The translations under genes were made by a program, and so were the position numbers. From positions 3,162,001-3,226,000 of the forward strand of contig JAJFZO010000168.1 in NCBI GenBank assembly GCA_021397835.1: a stretch of DNA of 64,000 nt, given 5' to 3'. Below are positions 29,720 to 40,777 of the stretch, one piece after another. The notes under the pieces are model-generated. The model searched no databases. It saw only the letters and a program-made list of their open reading frames with translations, and was not told the origin of the DNA. The DNA is from Moringa oleifera (Eukaryota > Streptophyta > Magnoliopsida > Brassicales > Moringaceae). Position 1 is the stretch's first letter. Each line of letters begins with the position of its first letter.

Positions 29720-30860
29720 CTTCAATTGAGTCAAGGGTCTTCATCAATGGCACTTACCCATCAAATTTAACACTTAGTGCCGCCACTTGCTTTTGATATT
29801 AATCGTCCGCCATTGATGATGTCTCCAAGACAGAGCTGAAGATAACAGCTTGACTGGTAGGTCCCCATTTCATGGGCTATGTGTCAAATGTTGCGTGAAA
29901 ACCAGATACAGCCAAACATCTGCTTTTTTGTTGGGTTTCATAAGCAGCCATAGAAAAACTTTTCCGAGCTTCACCGGCAGCAGCAGGTTGCACGCCAAGT
30001 GTGTGTTGATATTTCCTCGTGGGACTTGTCTTGGAATTTCCTGGTTAATTACTTGGTGAAGAAGGTGCCAATACTGGTGACTGGTTTTCATGTGGTTGGT
30101 CTAATGAAGAAGAAATTTCTTGGCTCTTCACTCAACAAACGGGTCTGTTCTGGCTGCTGGGAATGTCATTCTTCTTGCTGGCATCCTGAGCCTGAGGTAA
30201 GTTGGGCATGTGAGAAAAATTCAGAATATTCCCAGGAATTGCTAGAATTAAATGACTTATGGTAGCAAGATGAGTCCAGAAACATAGATTTCTTGTTAAA
30301 TAAGTTAATCAACAAGTTCTCTGAAGTTAATGCCAAATGCCCACTTTTAAATTTCGTCTTAAGCCACCAAGGAATTGGTCAAGATTTGATATTGTTGATG
30401 GTGAGAGGTTGATTTAGTTCAGTATGACAAAAGGATACTCAAATTTGATACCCCCACACAAATTGATACATATGCAAGTTGTTAACTACTAATCATTTTA
30501 TATATTATCAATATTTAAAATTATTGATAAAAATTTATAAATTTTTTAATTACGTTTTTATTTTTAAAAATATTTTAAAATTAATTATAAAAATAATTCT
30601 ATAACAATATAAAAAAATAAATTTGTATCGATATAATAAAAACGGATATAAATATAAATAGAAAACCCTGAACGATGGCAATTGATGCATAAACCCAAAG
30701 CCTGTCTTGATATCATTATTACATACATGTGCGCATGTCATCCAACAAATCAAATGGAGACTTCCAAGTGATGCATGCGTGACGATGCCTCTAACCAAGG
30801 TGTGCATGGGGGAGCAATATGGCAGCAAAAGGACCTATTGGCATGATAACATATGTATGC
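29720..30860. other. intergenic DNA
   Basis: No gene recognised. The first ~550 bp have average composition and several short unrelated open frames on both strands. 30480-30660 is AT-rich. I see no repeat structure until 30865. Confidence 0.4.
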
Positions 30861-30864
30861 AAAC

Positions 30865-30976
30865 TTACCCTCAGGCAAGGTGCTAGTACAGTATGGTGAA
30901 GTCACTTGCTGTATGTAGGGTTACCCTTAAACAAGGTGCTAACACATTACGGTCAAGTCACTTGCTATCTAGGCCA
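30865..30976 (+). repeat. two-copy tandem repeat, 56-bp period
   Basis: Two diverged units start at 30865 and 30921. Both follow the pattern TTACCCT, CAAGGTGCTA, then GGTxAAGTCACTTGCT. The matching blocks are in identical order, with about a quarter of positions changed. Confidence 0.75.
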
Positions 30977-31009
30977 TAATGCTTGGTAGATTATCGGCAC
31001 TCTTGCGTG

Positions 31010-31420
31010 AATTATAAGGATCCCCACCCACCTCAATTCAACTTGCCCTAATATGACTCTTACTCAATAATTCTATTTGTTGCCCTTATACATTCAAAAA
31101 TAGCATAGGAACGTGCCAATAAATCGCAGTCCCTTGCACAAATCAAAAAAATATGAACAACGTCCCTACCATTCACATGACAATGAGGCTTAATGTCATG
31201 TTTTTTTTTCTTTTCTCATAATCCTCAAAATATGGTCAAAAATGCATGCATTAATTTAGTTTTGTCTTGATGGAGACAAAGGGGTGTAGGCAATAACCTG
31301 TTATCCAGGGCAAGAACAAGGGTACACAATTTCCTGAGGACCACATTCCATGCTTTAATGGAAATATGTAAATGTCAATTTATTGGTGATGAAGACCCTT
31401 TTTAAGGCCCTTTCTTGGTT
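31010..31420 (-). mobile_element. LINE C-terminal (zf-RVT-like) fragment
   Basis: Minus-strand frames give LALDNRLLPT then KPHCHVNGRDVVHIFLICAR followed by a D-C-D-L-L-A-R-S block. This resembles the plant LINE zf-RVT domain (N/G-R-L-L-T-N ... C-x-x-C ... E/D-x-x-x-H-x-x-x-x-C). The frame is broken. The family call is tentative. Confidence 0.45.
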
Positions 31421-31629
31421 CTTTCCACTTTATTTTTCACAAAGGCAAGACGAGAGATGGATCCAAGATTGGTGTACGATGCAGGAATCGAAAGCAATTT
31501 GTGATTGCTAATGGATAAGGATGGTGAAAGAGAGGCTGCATGTCGGTTTATGAGTATATGTAGACTTACATGCATCTATGGTTGTGGATCATGTTGTCTT
31601 GTGCTAGGAAAAGATTACACTTCCATTCA

Positions 31630-34129
31630 ATTCTGAATTATTATTTTAAGTTGACGTTATTTTAATTATTAAATTTTAGTTTTGATTAAAATTTAATTTA
31701 AAGTTGATTTAGAATTTGATTGAATCGTTATTTAAAGATTTTATTGAAAATAGGTTCGAATTTTTTTAATTTTTTATTTTTAAAAAATAAATAAAATAAT
31801 GATTAAATATTTATTAATTAAAGCATATTTTAAATTAAGTGGTTGAACATTTAATTTTTATTATAAAATAAAAACCATAAACTAATGATTTAATTAAGTA
31901 AATAATTAAAATTTAATTTTTAAAAATTGATTTTAAAAAAATAAATTAAAATTATTGATTAGGAACAACCTATATTAAATGGTGGATTTGAATTATTATT
32001 TATAAAATATATCAATTATAACTAAATTGTAATTACAAAACTAAACTCATTTATAATAATTCTATTTCGATTAAAAAAATAAAATTTTAATTTAATTTTT
32101 TGTTTAAACTATCTTGTGATCATCTCATTATCGTACTTTATTTATTATAAAAATAAAATTTTAATTCAACTAAAAAAAGCATTTTTACATTTAGGGTTAT
32201 GACATATAATTTAATAGGTGGATTGCAAAATTCACCCACTCTATATCATCGCATAAATTCAATTTGGGTGAAGCAAAGATTTATATATCTTAGCTTTTGA
32301 ATTATGGCATTATTAGATATCTAAATTAAGATACTTTGTTCCACATAATTAACTTTTAATTTATTAAAATGTACTTAAAATTATGAAGACCTCACAAGTT
32401 TAATGTTGTTGCAATATCTCTTTCACAAGTACTTATATAGAAATGATAACCCAACACTAATTTACCACATATTAAGCATGTCACTATATACCACTTTTAA
32501 TTAGTGGAGTTCTAATTGGAAGACAACTAGTTCTTTCTCGACATTTAGACGAATGAATGGCGAGCAATTAAGAAGATGTTTAATCAAATTTTAAAATGTG
32601 ATTTTAAGGGAATCTATATTAATTGCCAAGAATGGTTCACATGAATCATGCCTCGGAAAAGGGTCAAGAGAAAGAGAAAGAAACTTCAAGAAACAAGCTG
32701 GGATTAAGATAGAAATTCAATGAATTGTCTGAGAAAATGTACGTTTTATATACCTACCATGAAGTTAGGTCTGTCATTTTTCATATGCATATTAATAATT
32801 AGGTCAAGCATGCACCAAAGGATTTCCATATCTATTTGTACATGTGAAGTAAATGAAAGGGAAGAGGACTAGCTTTGAATGCAGGAAGGCCTTTATTGTG
32901 TTCTTCTGACATCAATTAGGTACCTACACAAGTTTGCTAGGGTTCAATGAACTTTGAAGAAGAAGAAGAAGAAGAAGAAGCCTTCCATGTATCTTTGATA
33001 TGGGTAAAAATTTTCAATGAATCTGATTTTAGTATTGAGTTTTTTAATAAAAAAACTATAAGGGTAATTTAAGAATTTATAATATTATTGTAAAAAGTAA
33101 AAAAATAAAAAATAATTTGAATTATTGATTTTATTTAACTGTTATGTATTATAAACTTATTAAAAGCTTAATATAATTCAGATTAATAAAAAAAAATTAA
33201 ACCCTTTGACATTTAGTATATAGCTAACTAAGAGTATTAATTGGATTAAAGAAGATATATTATGCGTTTAAGCTTGAATTATTATTATAAATAATAAAAT
33301 AATAAAAAATTAACACATAATTATATTCATCAGTAATTTTTTTAAATTAAAATTATTTATTGATATGATTTATATTGATATTTTAAATATAAAAAAATCA
33401 TAATAAAAAAACAAATCTTATCTTTAACAAAATAATAACATCTTCTCAAAATCAAATTATAAATCAAATCAATAGAAATTATTTTTATAAGATTATCTAA
33501 AACTTTTGGGTGAAGTTAAATGGTCGAATATAAACATTCTTGCCCTTTTGCTAGTCTAGTGGGGCATGATTGAATGAAAGAATTTGAGAACTCATTCATG
33601 AGAAAATTCTACGGAAAAGAACATCTTCACAAACGATCATCAATTTAGGGATCAATCTCATAAAGGACAATCATCTACTTTTCTAAATCTTTCCGGCCTA
33701 ACTCGCCATTTTGGGACTTAACCCTCCAATCTCCAATTTATAAAAGGAAAATCAATCTTCATCCCTATCATCATCTCTCACCGAAGCCTGCATACACAAT
33801 AATATTGCTTCCCACAAGGCACCACCGCCACCGCAACCATCGCTATAAAGCCCTGTAAGCCTCGCTAATATGCCGTCTCAGCTAGGGCATCTTCCCACAC
33901 CCCAAAATCAAAAGACTTAATACCCAAAAATGAGTTCACAACGCAGCCTAGCTCGATCGATATGGTTTGATCCCTTTGGTGACGGCGATTGCTTACCGAA
34001 AAAGGTAGAAATTTAGTGGCAATATCTATCAGAACGATGGCACCTAAGCCGACACTTCATCTAGATTTTGACAAAAACACTTGAAATCGAGATAGAACCA
34101 AAAGCGAACAATAACACCAAATTTAGCAT
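31630..34129. other. AT-rich intergenic DNA
   Basis: Mostly A/T runs with no recognisable gene. A (GAA)n microsatellite lies at 32956-32980. The stretch 33560-34130 has higher GC and looks like decayed mobile-element sequence, but I cannot assign it. Confidence 0.4.
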
Positions 34130-34342
34130 TTAAGTCCTAAAGCAAGTCAAGCCATTTTTTTTCTTCTTTATGTTGGCTAAAGTGGTCCTTACATAATCAA
34201 GGGCCCCTTGAATAATACCTCTAATACATCTCGCAATTTCCTCATACAATTCCTCGTGAAAACGGTAAAATTCTTTATCCGGTCCATAAACTTTTCTCAC
34301 ACTCCTCCGTAGGCAAGTAGAAATCAAAACCCTAATTATCAA
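34130..34342 (-). CDS. hypothetical ORF, unassigned (70 codons)
   Basis: A short open frame has a plausible amino-acid mix: VRKVYGPDKEFYRFHEELYE then EIARCIRGIIQGALDYVRTT. It could be a fragment of an unidentified mobile element or old coding sequence. It lies just upstream of, and divergent from, small gene B. I recognise no family and see no promoter. Confidence 0.2.
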   Translation of the reverse strand: MIIRVLISTCLRRSVRKVYGPDKEFYRFHEELYEEIARCIRGIIQGALDYVRTTLANIKKKKNGLTCFRT

Positions 34343-34395
34343 ATGGCATGATGGTCATTTACACTACAACCAAGGAAATATACTTGGTATCGGTT

Positions 34396-34404
34396 CTATA
34401 TAAA
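34396..34404 (+). promoter_or_regulatory. TATA box of small gene B
   Basis: CTATATAAA lies 68 bp upstream of the chosen ATG at 34472. A start site ~30 bp downstream would fall at about 34428, next to the earlier in-frame ATG (34427), which argues for the second ATG as start. Confidence 0.6.
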
Positions 34405-34471
34405 TCAACCTAGCTAGCATCTTAATTTGACTAAGCTTCCCTCTCATTTCACAAACAAAACAAAGGTGTCC

Positions 34472-34780
34472 ATGGCTGATAATGCAGAGACTCCAGTGAT
34501 CTTCCAGTCCGTTATCATTACCAAACCACCTCTCAGCTCGCCGAAGATGAAGACTGCTTCATCTCCACTAGCCCCATTTTCTGCTGTCGCACCTCCTCGC
34601 TTCCTCGCCGGGTACAGACTCCACATTCGTGTAACGTTGGAGACGATTTACGAAGAAGATAGCGAAGAAGAATGCATGGAGACGCGCCAAAGTTCCCCGG
34701 CGTCGTCTCTTGTGTCGACTTGCTATTTGGAATTGAAGAAAGGTTTTCCGTGGTTCAATCACGACTGCGAGTGTGCTTAA
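34472..34780 (+). CDS. small uncharacterised protein with VAP...LETIxEE core (102 aa), copy B
   Basis: Single exon, ATG in good context (GTGTCCATGG). The N-terminus is a Pro/Ser/Lys-rich, probably disordered stretch (KPPLSSPKMKTASSPLAPF). Then comes the family core FSAVAPPRFLAGYRLHIRVT directly followed by LETIYEEDSEEE: VAP plus exactly 14 residues plus L-E-T-I-x-E-E. The second half is acidic, then Ser-rich, ending in an aromatic/Cys-containing tail (GFPWFNHDCECA). No signal peptide or membrane helix is seen. It is closest to copy A in the VAPPxF block. Function unknown. Confidence 0.75.
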   Translation: MADNAETPVIFQSVIITKPPLSSPKMKTASSPLAPFSAVAPPRFLAGYRLHIRVTLETIYEEDSEEECMETRQSSPASSLVSTCYLELKKGFPWFNHDCECA

Positions 34781-35782
34781 GGGATTAAATATTGTGGGTG
34801 TGATATATATGATGAGTCTCATGTAATCCATGAAAATTGTGTATTTTGATTATCATGGTTTAGTAGGGAAGAAATTTTTTATGGAAGAGTAATTAGGCCA
34901 TAATGAACTTTGTTAATTGTATTGTTAAAATGATTACGCTAGTTCTATTGATGTTCAGGCCAAGAATATATAAGTTTTATTTTTGACATTTTCCTCTTAA
35001 TTTTTTCTTTTTTTTAATATGTTAATTTGGTATTTAATGTGACAAAATGGAATTTAAGATTATTATTACTATATGGCAGAAATGGGTATATATACACAAA
35101 ATCTTTGCTTAATTATGTTAATTTTTTTTTGAAAAAGCAAAAAATAAAATTCTCTAGTTAATTTCTTTTTAGTACGTATTGGAGTGATGAAGCATGGGAC
35201 ATATTAAGTGATCCATGTTAGGTGTCCTGTTCTTATCGTAATCCATTGGAAATTCAGAGATTTCGGCATCATGCATATGTAAGATTCCTCTTTAAAATTC
35301 TTTCATGGATTAAGAGATGCCCTCTTGATAAGGTCACTATAACTTTTCAAATATTTCTTAAATCACCCGACCCGATCTCTAAGAATAAAATTCCTCTTTA
35401 TTTCTACAATAACAAGTACAAATTTCATCACATCTCTCTTAATTTCTCACATACACAAATATATATGAGATTATAATGTTTGAATCATATGAAAATGCCC
35501 TAGGAAATTGGGTACGGGTCGGATTTTGTATAAGTTGGTCTAATTAAATGACAATGAAATTATGATCTCCTATAGACTAACGGATTTTTTTTTTCAAAAA
35601 ATGACATGTGGTAATATTTTAATAAAATAAATAATCAAAATATATTTTATTATTTTTTGTATTAATATTTTAAATTATAAAGACATAATTTAATTTTTAA
35701 AAAACTAACATAAATGAGATCGTCAAAAAATCTGAATCCATAATAATGACATCGGTAAACTAGGATTATAAGGTAATTAATC
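34781..35782. other. intergenic DNA 3' of small gene B
   Basis: AT-rich with no recognised gene. The first ~100 bp is presumably the 3' UTR of gene B. Nothing repeated is seen before the MITE at 35783. Confidence 0.4.
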
Positions 35783-36175
35783 TAGGGGTGAGCATAACCG
35801 GTGAAAATCGAAAAAACTGATAAATTGAATTAATTTCTGGTTAATTTGGATCAATTTTTTAATTTTTTAATTTTAAATTGATGTTTTAAATATTTTTTCA
35901 GTTAATTTTTTTAACTAAACATATCAAAAAATTAATTTTAATTTTAATAAGTCATTAATTTTATTAATATTAAAAATAAATTTTTTAAAAAATATAAAAT
36001 TTAAATTTAAATAAATTTTTAGTGTGTTCATCAAACCAATAAAAATAATTCGATTCGCTTTAATGAGTTATTTTTCATATTCAATTGTTTTTCAGTTATT
36101 TTTAAAAAAATTTCAATTAATTCGATTTTTAAAATTTTTAGACTCCAATCAAAATTAACCCAACGTTCACTCTAT
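35783..36175 (+). mobile_element. foldback MITE, GGGGTGAGCA family, copy 1
   Basis: It begins TAGGGGTGAGCATAACCGGT and ends with a degraded inverted copy (CAACGTTCACTCTATCTA). The interior aligns throughout with the element at 49056-49437 (AAAAAACTGATAAATTGAAT versus AAAAAACCGATAAACCGAAT; a shared ATTCGATTTTTAAAATTTTT block near the right end). It is older and more diverged than copy 2. Confidence 0.75.
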
Positions 36176-36284
36176 CTATATAGCTTGTCTATTGTATCGT
36201 TCACAAAACCCGACATCTCAATTATACGAGTTCTTAAACATATATTACACATTAATTACTCACGCTTATTAAATTAAAGCAATT

Positions 36285-36285
36285 A

Positions 36286-36321
<36 letters not shown>
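36285..36321 (+). repeat. (ATT)n microsatellite
   Basis: About twelve uninterrupted ATT/TTA triplets, downstream of small gene C. Confidence 0.9.
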
Positions 36322-36490
36322 GTAAACCAACTCAATCGAACATATAGCATGAATCCGAATGTGTGAGATCATTGAAGATTTAAACTCTTGAAATCTAAAT
36401 TGAATTTGCAATTAGTGAAGTTGCACACAAAGATTTTTCGAATAAGTAAGGATTAATTCCCCTAATGAAAAGGAACATGTACAAATGCCA

Positions 36491-36706
36491 TCATACATAT
36501 CTAAACAACAAAACATAAGATAGCAACGAAACAAATAGAGGAACAAGAAAAAGGGCTTTCCTCGATGGATAAGCTTTGATCAAGTTATCGCATCCTTCTT
36601 CCAAGATCGTCTCCAAGTTAGGCGTCGAAGAACACTTCTGATGAGATATTAAAAGTGCCGGTGCTACCTCACTGTAAGTTTGCGTGAACCTCGCCTCCTT
36701 CACCAT
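36491..36706 (-). CDS. small tail-anchored-type protein with VAP...LETILEEG core (71 aa), copy C
   Basis: Single exon starting MVKEARFTQTYSEVAPALLI. The core is SEVAP, 14 residues (ALLISHQKCSSTPN), then LETILEEGCD. A short basic stretch (YPSRK) precedes a hydrophobic C-terminal segment, ALFLVPLFVSLLSYVLLF, ending RYV. One helix at the very C-terminus with a cytosolic N-terminus is the layout of a tail-anchored membrane protein (inference). It is clearly paralogous to copy D (same MVKE start, EVAPxLL, LExILEEGC and tail). Function unknown. Confidence 0.8.
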   Translation of the reverse strand: MVKEARFTQTYSEVAPALLISHQKCSSTPNLETILEEGCDNLIKAYPSRKALFLVPLFVSLLSYVLLFRYV

Positions 36707-36761
36707 TTTGATCGATGTCGACTAATTCCTCGCAATATTATCTTCAAGGAAAATAGAAATT

Positions 36762-36766
<5 letters not shown>

Positions 36767-36792
<26 letters not shown>
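36767..36792 (-). repeat. (CT)13 microsatellite in the leader of small gene C
   Basis: Thirteen CT units on the plus strand, i.e. (GA)n upstream of gene C and between its TATA box and ATG. GA repeats in leaders can bind plant BBR/BPC GAGA factors; that function is inferred. Confidence 0.9.
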
Positions 36793-36796
<4 letters not shown>

Positions 36797-36914
36797 AATT
36801 GGATCGAACGATTTTTTGAGATAAAATGTGCTAGAATTTGGTTGATTAACACTTCGGTTTTGGTTTAATTGTAGTACTGTTGATGGCTTGAAGGAAGAGA
36901 GAGGAGAAGATGTT

Positions 36915-36924
36915 AATATATAAA
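36915..36924 (-). promoter_or_regulatory. TATA box of small gene C
   Basis: TTTATATATT on the minus strand, about 210 bp upstream of the ATG. It would give a leader of roughly 180 bases containing the GA repeat. Confidence 0.5.
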
Positions 36925-37019
36925 GGAAGGCTGAGGGGAAGAGAGAGAGAGGAAGAGGGGGCTGTTGGCCATGCAACCCACTTAGTGGCGGAGGAAACGC
37001 CATGTGAGCAACCGTTGAA

Positions 37020-38519
37020 AATGTTTAGGTCAATATTATCTAAAATTAGCAAGTTAATAGAAAATTAACCCGAATTAATAATACTATTTTGAGTATGTAT
37101 TATTATTAATTTATTACCTTAAAATTTTAAATTACTATTTTTGGCATATCTATTTCTCATGTTTCTAATTACAAAAATTTTACGTACTTTTTTGTTAGTT
37201 CGTTTTACAATTAATTTTTTTAAACTGTTCTTAAATAAGCGTCCTACATGTGACGAATTAAATCAGAATTTGATGATATTAAAACATAAATTACCAAATC
37301 GTAAAATAGCTAATTTAGTAGAATCATATAAATTATTAATGTTTTGATATTTTTAGCACATTAATTAATCTTCTGTACTTTTTCTGTTATATAATTCGTT
37401 ACATTGTTAATTTTAGAAATGTACTTAAATGTGCATCATGCATGTGACACATATATATATTAAATCTCATTGATTTTTATGTTGGTTTCATTTCACATCA
37501 ACTAATTCTCCATTTTTTTGTTAATTTATTATATAATTATTTTTAACCAATACTTGAACATGATTGATCGTGCATGTAACTTATTAGATCGAAATTTATG
37601 AAGCATGAATTAATATTAAATCATAAAATAATTAATTTACTTGAATCATAAATCACCGGTTTTTCTATATATCCAATTATATACAAGTGTGCTTAGGGGA
37701 GACCATTAGTGGACATAGCTAATGACATGTTTATACTTTATACCTTCTTTTCAATTTAATTTGAAGTCTCTAAAAAAAAGTATATATGTTAATAAATGTT
37801 TATATAATTTTTTTTAATTTTTTTATCAACAGCTTGTACATATGTTTTGTACTTGATTTTAAAATTTATTATTTTTTGAAATCGAACATTTAATCTTCTT
37901 TAATTATAAAAAATATAAAAAATTGAATTTACAGACAATTTGCTCATGAACATAAATTGTTTTTAAAAATTTTAAAAAATAATGTCTTTTTTTATTAAAA
38001 AACTATTTAAGCCGTTGAAAAAAATGAAATGAAGAAAAATTCTTACCGTATTTTGATTCGTAATTAACAATATTCACTTTGTTTTAAGACTGAAAGATTT
38101 AAATTATGCATTCTAAAGTTCCAATGGTGGCTTTGATTTTGTTTTATGAAGATACTATCTAAATGTTGACCAATTTTCCCTAAATTTAAAGCACAATCGT
38201 TGCTTTCATCATTTGATTTGGCTGGATTATTATACATTATTAACAAAGAAAAATTTGGACAATTTATGCTGGATCACTTTTTATTCTCTCAAGGAAATAA
38301 ATTATGAGTTAATCTTTTGGTTGAATATTATAATTTATGTAATAATTTTTTTGAAAAATTATAATATTTGACCTTTAATTTTATTATAATTATAGATATT
38401 ATTTATTTAAGATGTATATAATGATTTAAAGATGTATTTAAATACAAAGTATAAAATGTTATAATTTTTATATTGGTTGTCTATATAAGTATTATGCCAT
38501 GTGAGATCATCTTACTTAT
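37020..38519. other. AT-rich intergenic DNA
   Basis: No gene or repeat recognised. Open frames are short and of A/T-driven composition. It ends at the left terminus of the CACTA element. Confidence 0.4.
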
Positions 38520-39618
38520 CATACTGTAAAGAAACTGTCATTTATTGATAGACCAAAAATCATCATTAAAAGTTAAAATTCAATAGTATAAGTCAAGATG
38601 ACTTTTATTGACGAATAAAAAGAACTTATATCGAAAGACACTTTCACCATCGGTATAGACTTCATTGCAAAGATATTTACTAACGTTTTTTACATCTATT
38701 GGTACATGTTAAAGGTATTTATTGATGATTTTTTCGTGCGTTTGATATGTAAATATTTTACTAATAGGTTCTTTATGTGTTACTATATGCAAATATTTTA
38801 GTGACAAACCTTTTAATCGACACTATATGTACAAGATCTTTATTGACACATATTTTCATGTATTAGTATATGTATAAATTATTTACTAATAGACACGACA
38901 TTAGTCAATATATTATAGTCTTTATTGACAGACACCACGTCCATCAATATATATTCATAGTCTTTTACTGATGAACATCTTATCCGTCAGTATATGTCTT
39001 TTGTGAATTTTTTTATAATTTATATTTAATTTTTTTAAAATTATATTATTGTATTGAACACACTATAAACTTATTATTGAATCCTTTATACATGAATTCA
39101 TTTTGATCATAGATGCAATGAGATTCCAACATTAATATTAATATAAGATTAGTAAAACAATTGATGAAACATAATTAATGCAAAACTTAATGCTTAGTTT
39201 TCCAAAAGTAGAAAAAATCAAATAGAAAATAATCAAAAGTAGAAAAAATCAAATAGTAAATCTATAGCATTGGTAATACAAAAAACGATAAGTTCTATGA
39301 ACATGACACAATCATAAAGGTATCAAATATAACTCATTCTGGGCTCCTAAGTGACATTACTCATCAACATTTTATTTAGCACATTCTAATTTAAATATAT
39401 TCATACCGCAATCTAATGTAAGACTTCTTATCGTTACAAAATATTGTTATTGAACACTATTATCATCTTGAATGTATTAATGACAAACAAAAAGAAAATA
39501 TAAGAATGTAATAATTAACTATATTATTTCTAAACTTATAATGTAAGAGATATCATACCCCCACATTATTTGATGCCCTTCCCACATTTGAAAGTCTAAT
39601 CAAATCGATATTTGGATA

Positions 39619-40280
39619 CTACTTATGTAAGTTAAGTATAACTCTAAACTTTCCTTGAAGTTCTTTGACATTCCCTTCTAACCTTTGAATGTAATTCTTC
39701 AATCTCGTATTTTCTTGCATGACTTGTGCTTCGGAACATTCATATACTTTTGATGAACTACCAATCTTACTAATACAACGAACACGTCCTCTTTGTTCAA
39801 TTCCTTTTACTTGAGAATAAATGTCATCGTTATATGAACCATAACCACTCAATAACCTTTTAGATTTATTTATTTTTTTGATGATGAGCTCCTACCATTT
39901 AATAACAATTCAATCATTAGTGTCCACTAAGAGTGAATCTATTAACAAATATAAAAAAAAGAAAGTAAATAAATTACATACAATTATATGAGCAGCCTTC
40001 TCATTCACAATAGTTTTGTCCTTTTGTGTTCGACTTTCAATGCATATTTACGCCAATGAAGGTCGCACTCCATTAACCTCCAAAATCTGTAATAAAAAAC
40101 TAACATAGTAAATACCCTCATAAGTGAATTATCTAGTTAATTCAAATACTAAACATAAGGTCTAAATAATAAAGTAACCTTAATTTTCATGGATTAATCT
40201 AAAAATGACTTCGTCTCAGTGTAATGAAGCTTATCTAGTTTGGCATGATTTTGTTTATTCACTATGCTCATTTTTTTGCA
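39619..40280 (-). pseudogene. CACTA Transposase_24 (Ptta/En/Spm)-like gene remnant
   Basis: Three minus-strand blocks read in order. 40280-40195: NKQNHAKLDKLHYTETKSFL (cf. K-x-x-N-R-A-K-x ... H-x-x-G-S-K-S-F). 40090-39990: ILEVNGVRPSLA, a stop, then SRTQKDKTIVNEKAAHII (cf. T-H-x-K-K-D-G-x-x-x-x-E-x-A). 39840-39625: SYNDDIYSQVKGIEQRGRVR, then a coiled-coil region with QENTRLKNYIQRLEGNVKEL. Stops interrupt it, so it is dead. It identifies the surrounding element as CACTA. Confidence 0.65.
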
Positions 40281-40744
40281 ATTTAAAAAAAAAGTAACTA
40301 TATATGTTTCCAAAGGAAAGCTAATATAAAATAGAGATAAAACATAAATAATACTTGAAATATGAAATTGAAATTCATAGCTTCCCTTTACTAGAGCATC
40401 AATGGTGAACAATATCTTTTAATTGAGCTTTATCACTCAAGAATCTACCATGTTGGCAATCATTTGCTCTTCTGATAAGTTTCATTAAATATTTTAGCAT
40501 TTATTTCACTTTTTCACTGCCTCTATTTTTCACCAATATTACTCAATTTTATTTTGAATATAAATTAATATATATTAAATAATAAAATAGTAATCCAATT
40601 GGAATGAATAATTAATAATTAATTTTATTATAAAATATGACTTAATTAATTTATAAAATTAATTATTATAACAAAATTAATTCATGTGCATAATAAATAA
40701 TTATTTTATTTTATTTTGAATATAAATTAATATATATTTTAAAT

Positions 40745-40777
40745 AAGTAATAATATATATATATATATATATATATG
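40745..40777 (+). repeat. (AT)n microsatellite inside the CACTA element
   Basis: About 14 AT units. Similar but shorter AT arrays occur at 14878, 19572, 43680, 53179 and 58839. Confidence 0.85.

Noticed and set aside
29999..30265. 88-codon plus-strand frame with Cys/Trp/His residues (CSGCWECHSSCWH)
   Set aside because: Suggestive of a zinc knuckle but spacing fits no known finger and there is no second block; likely chance.
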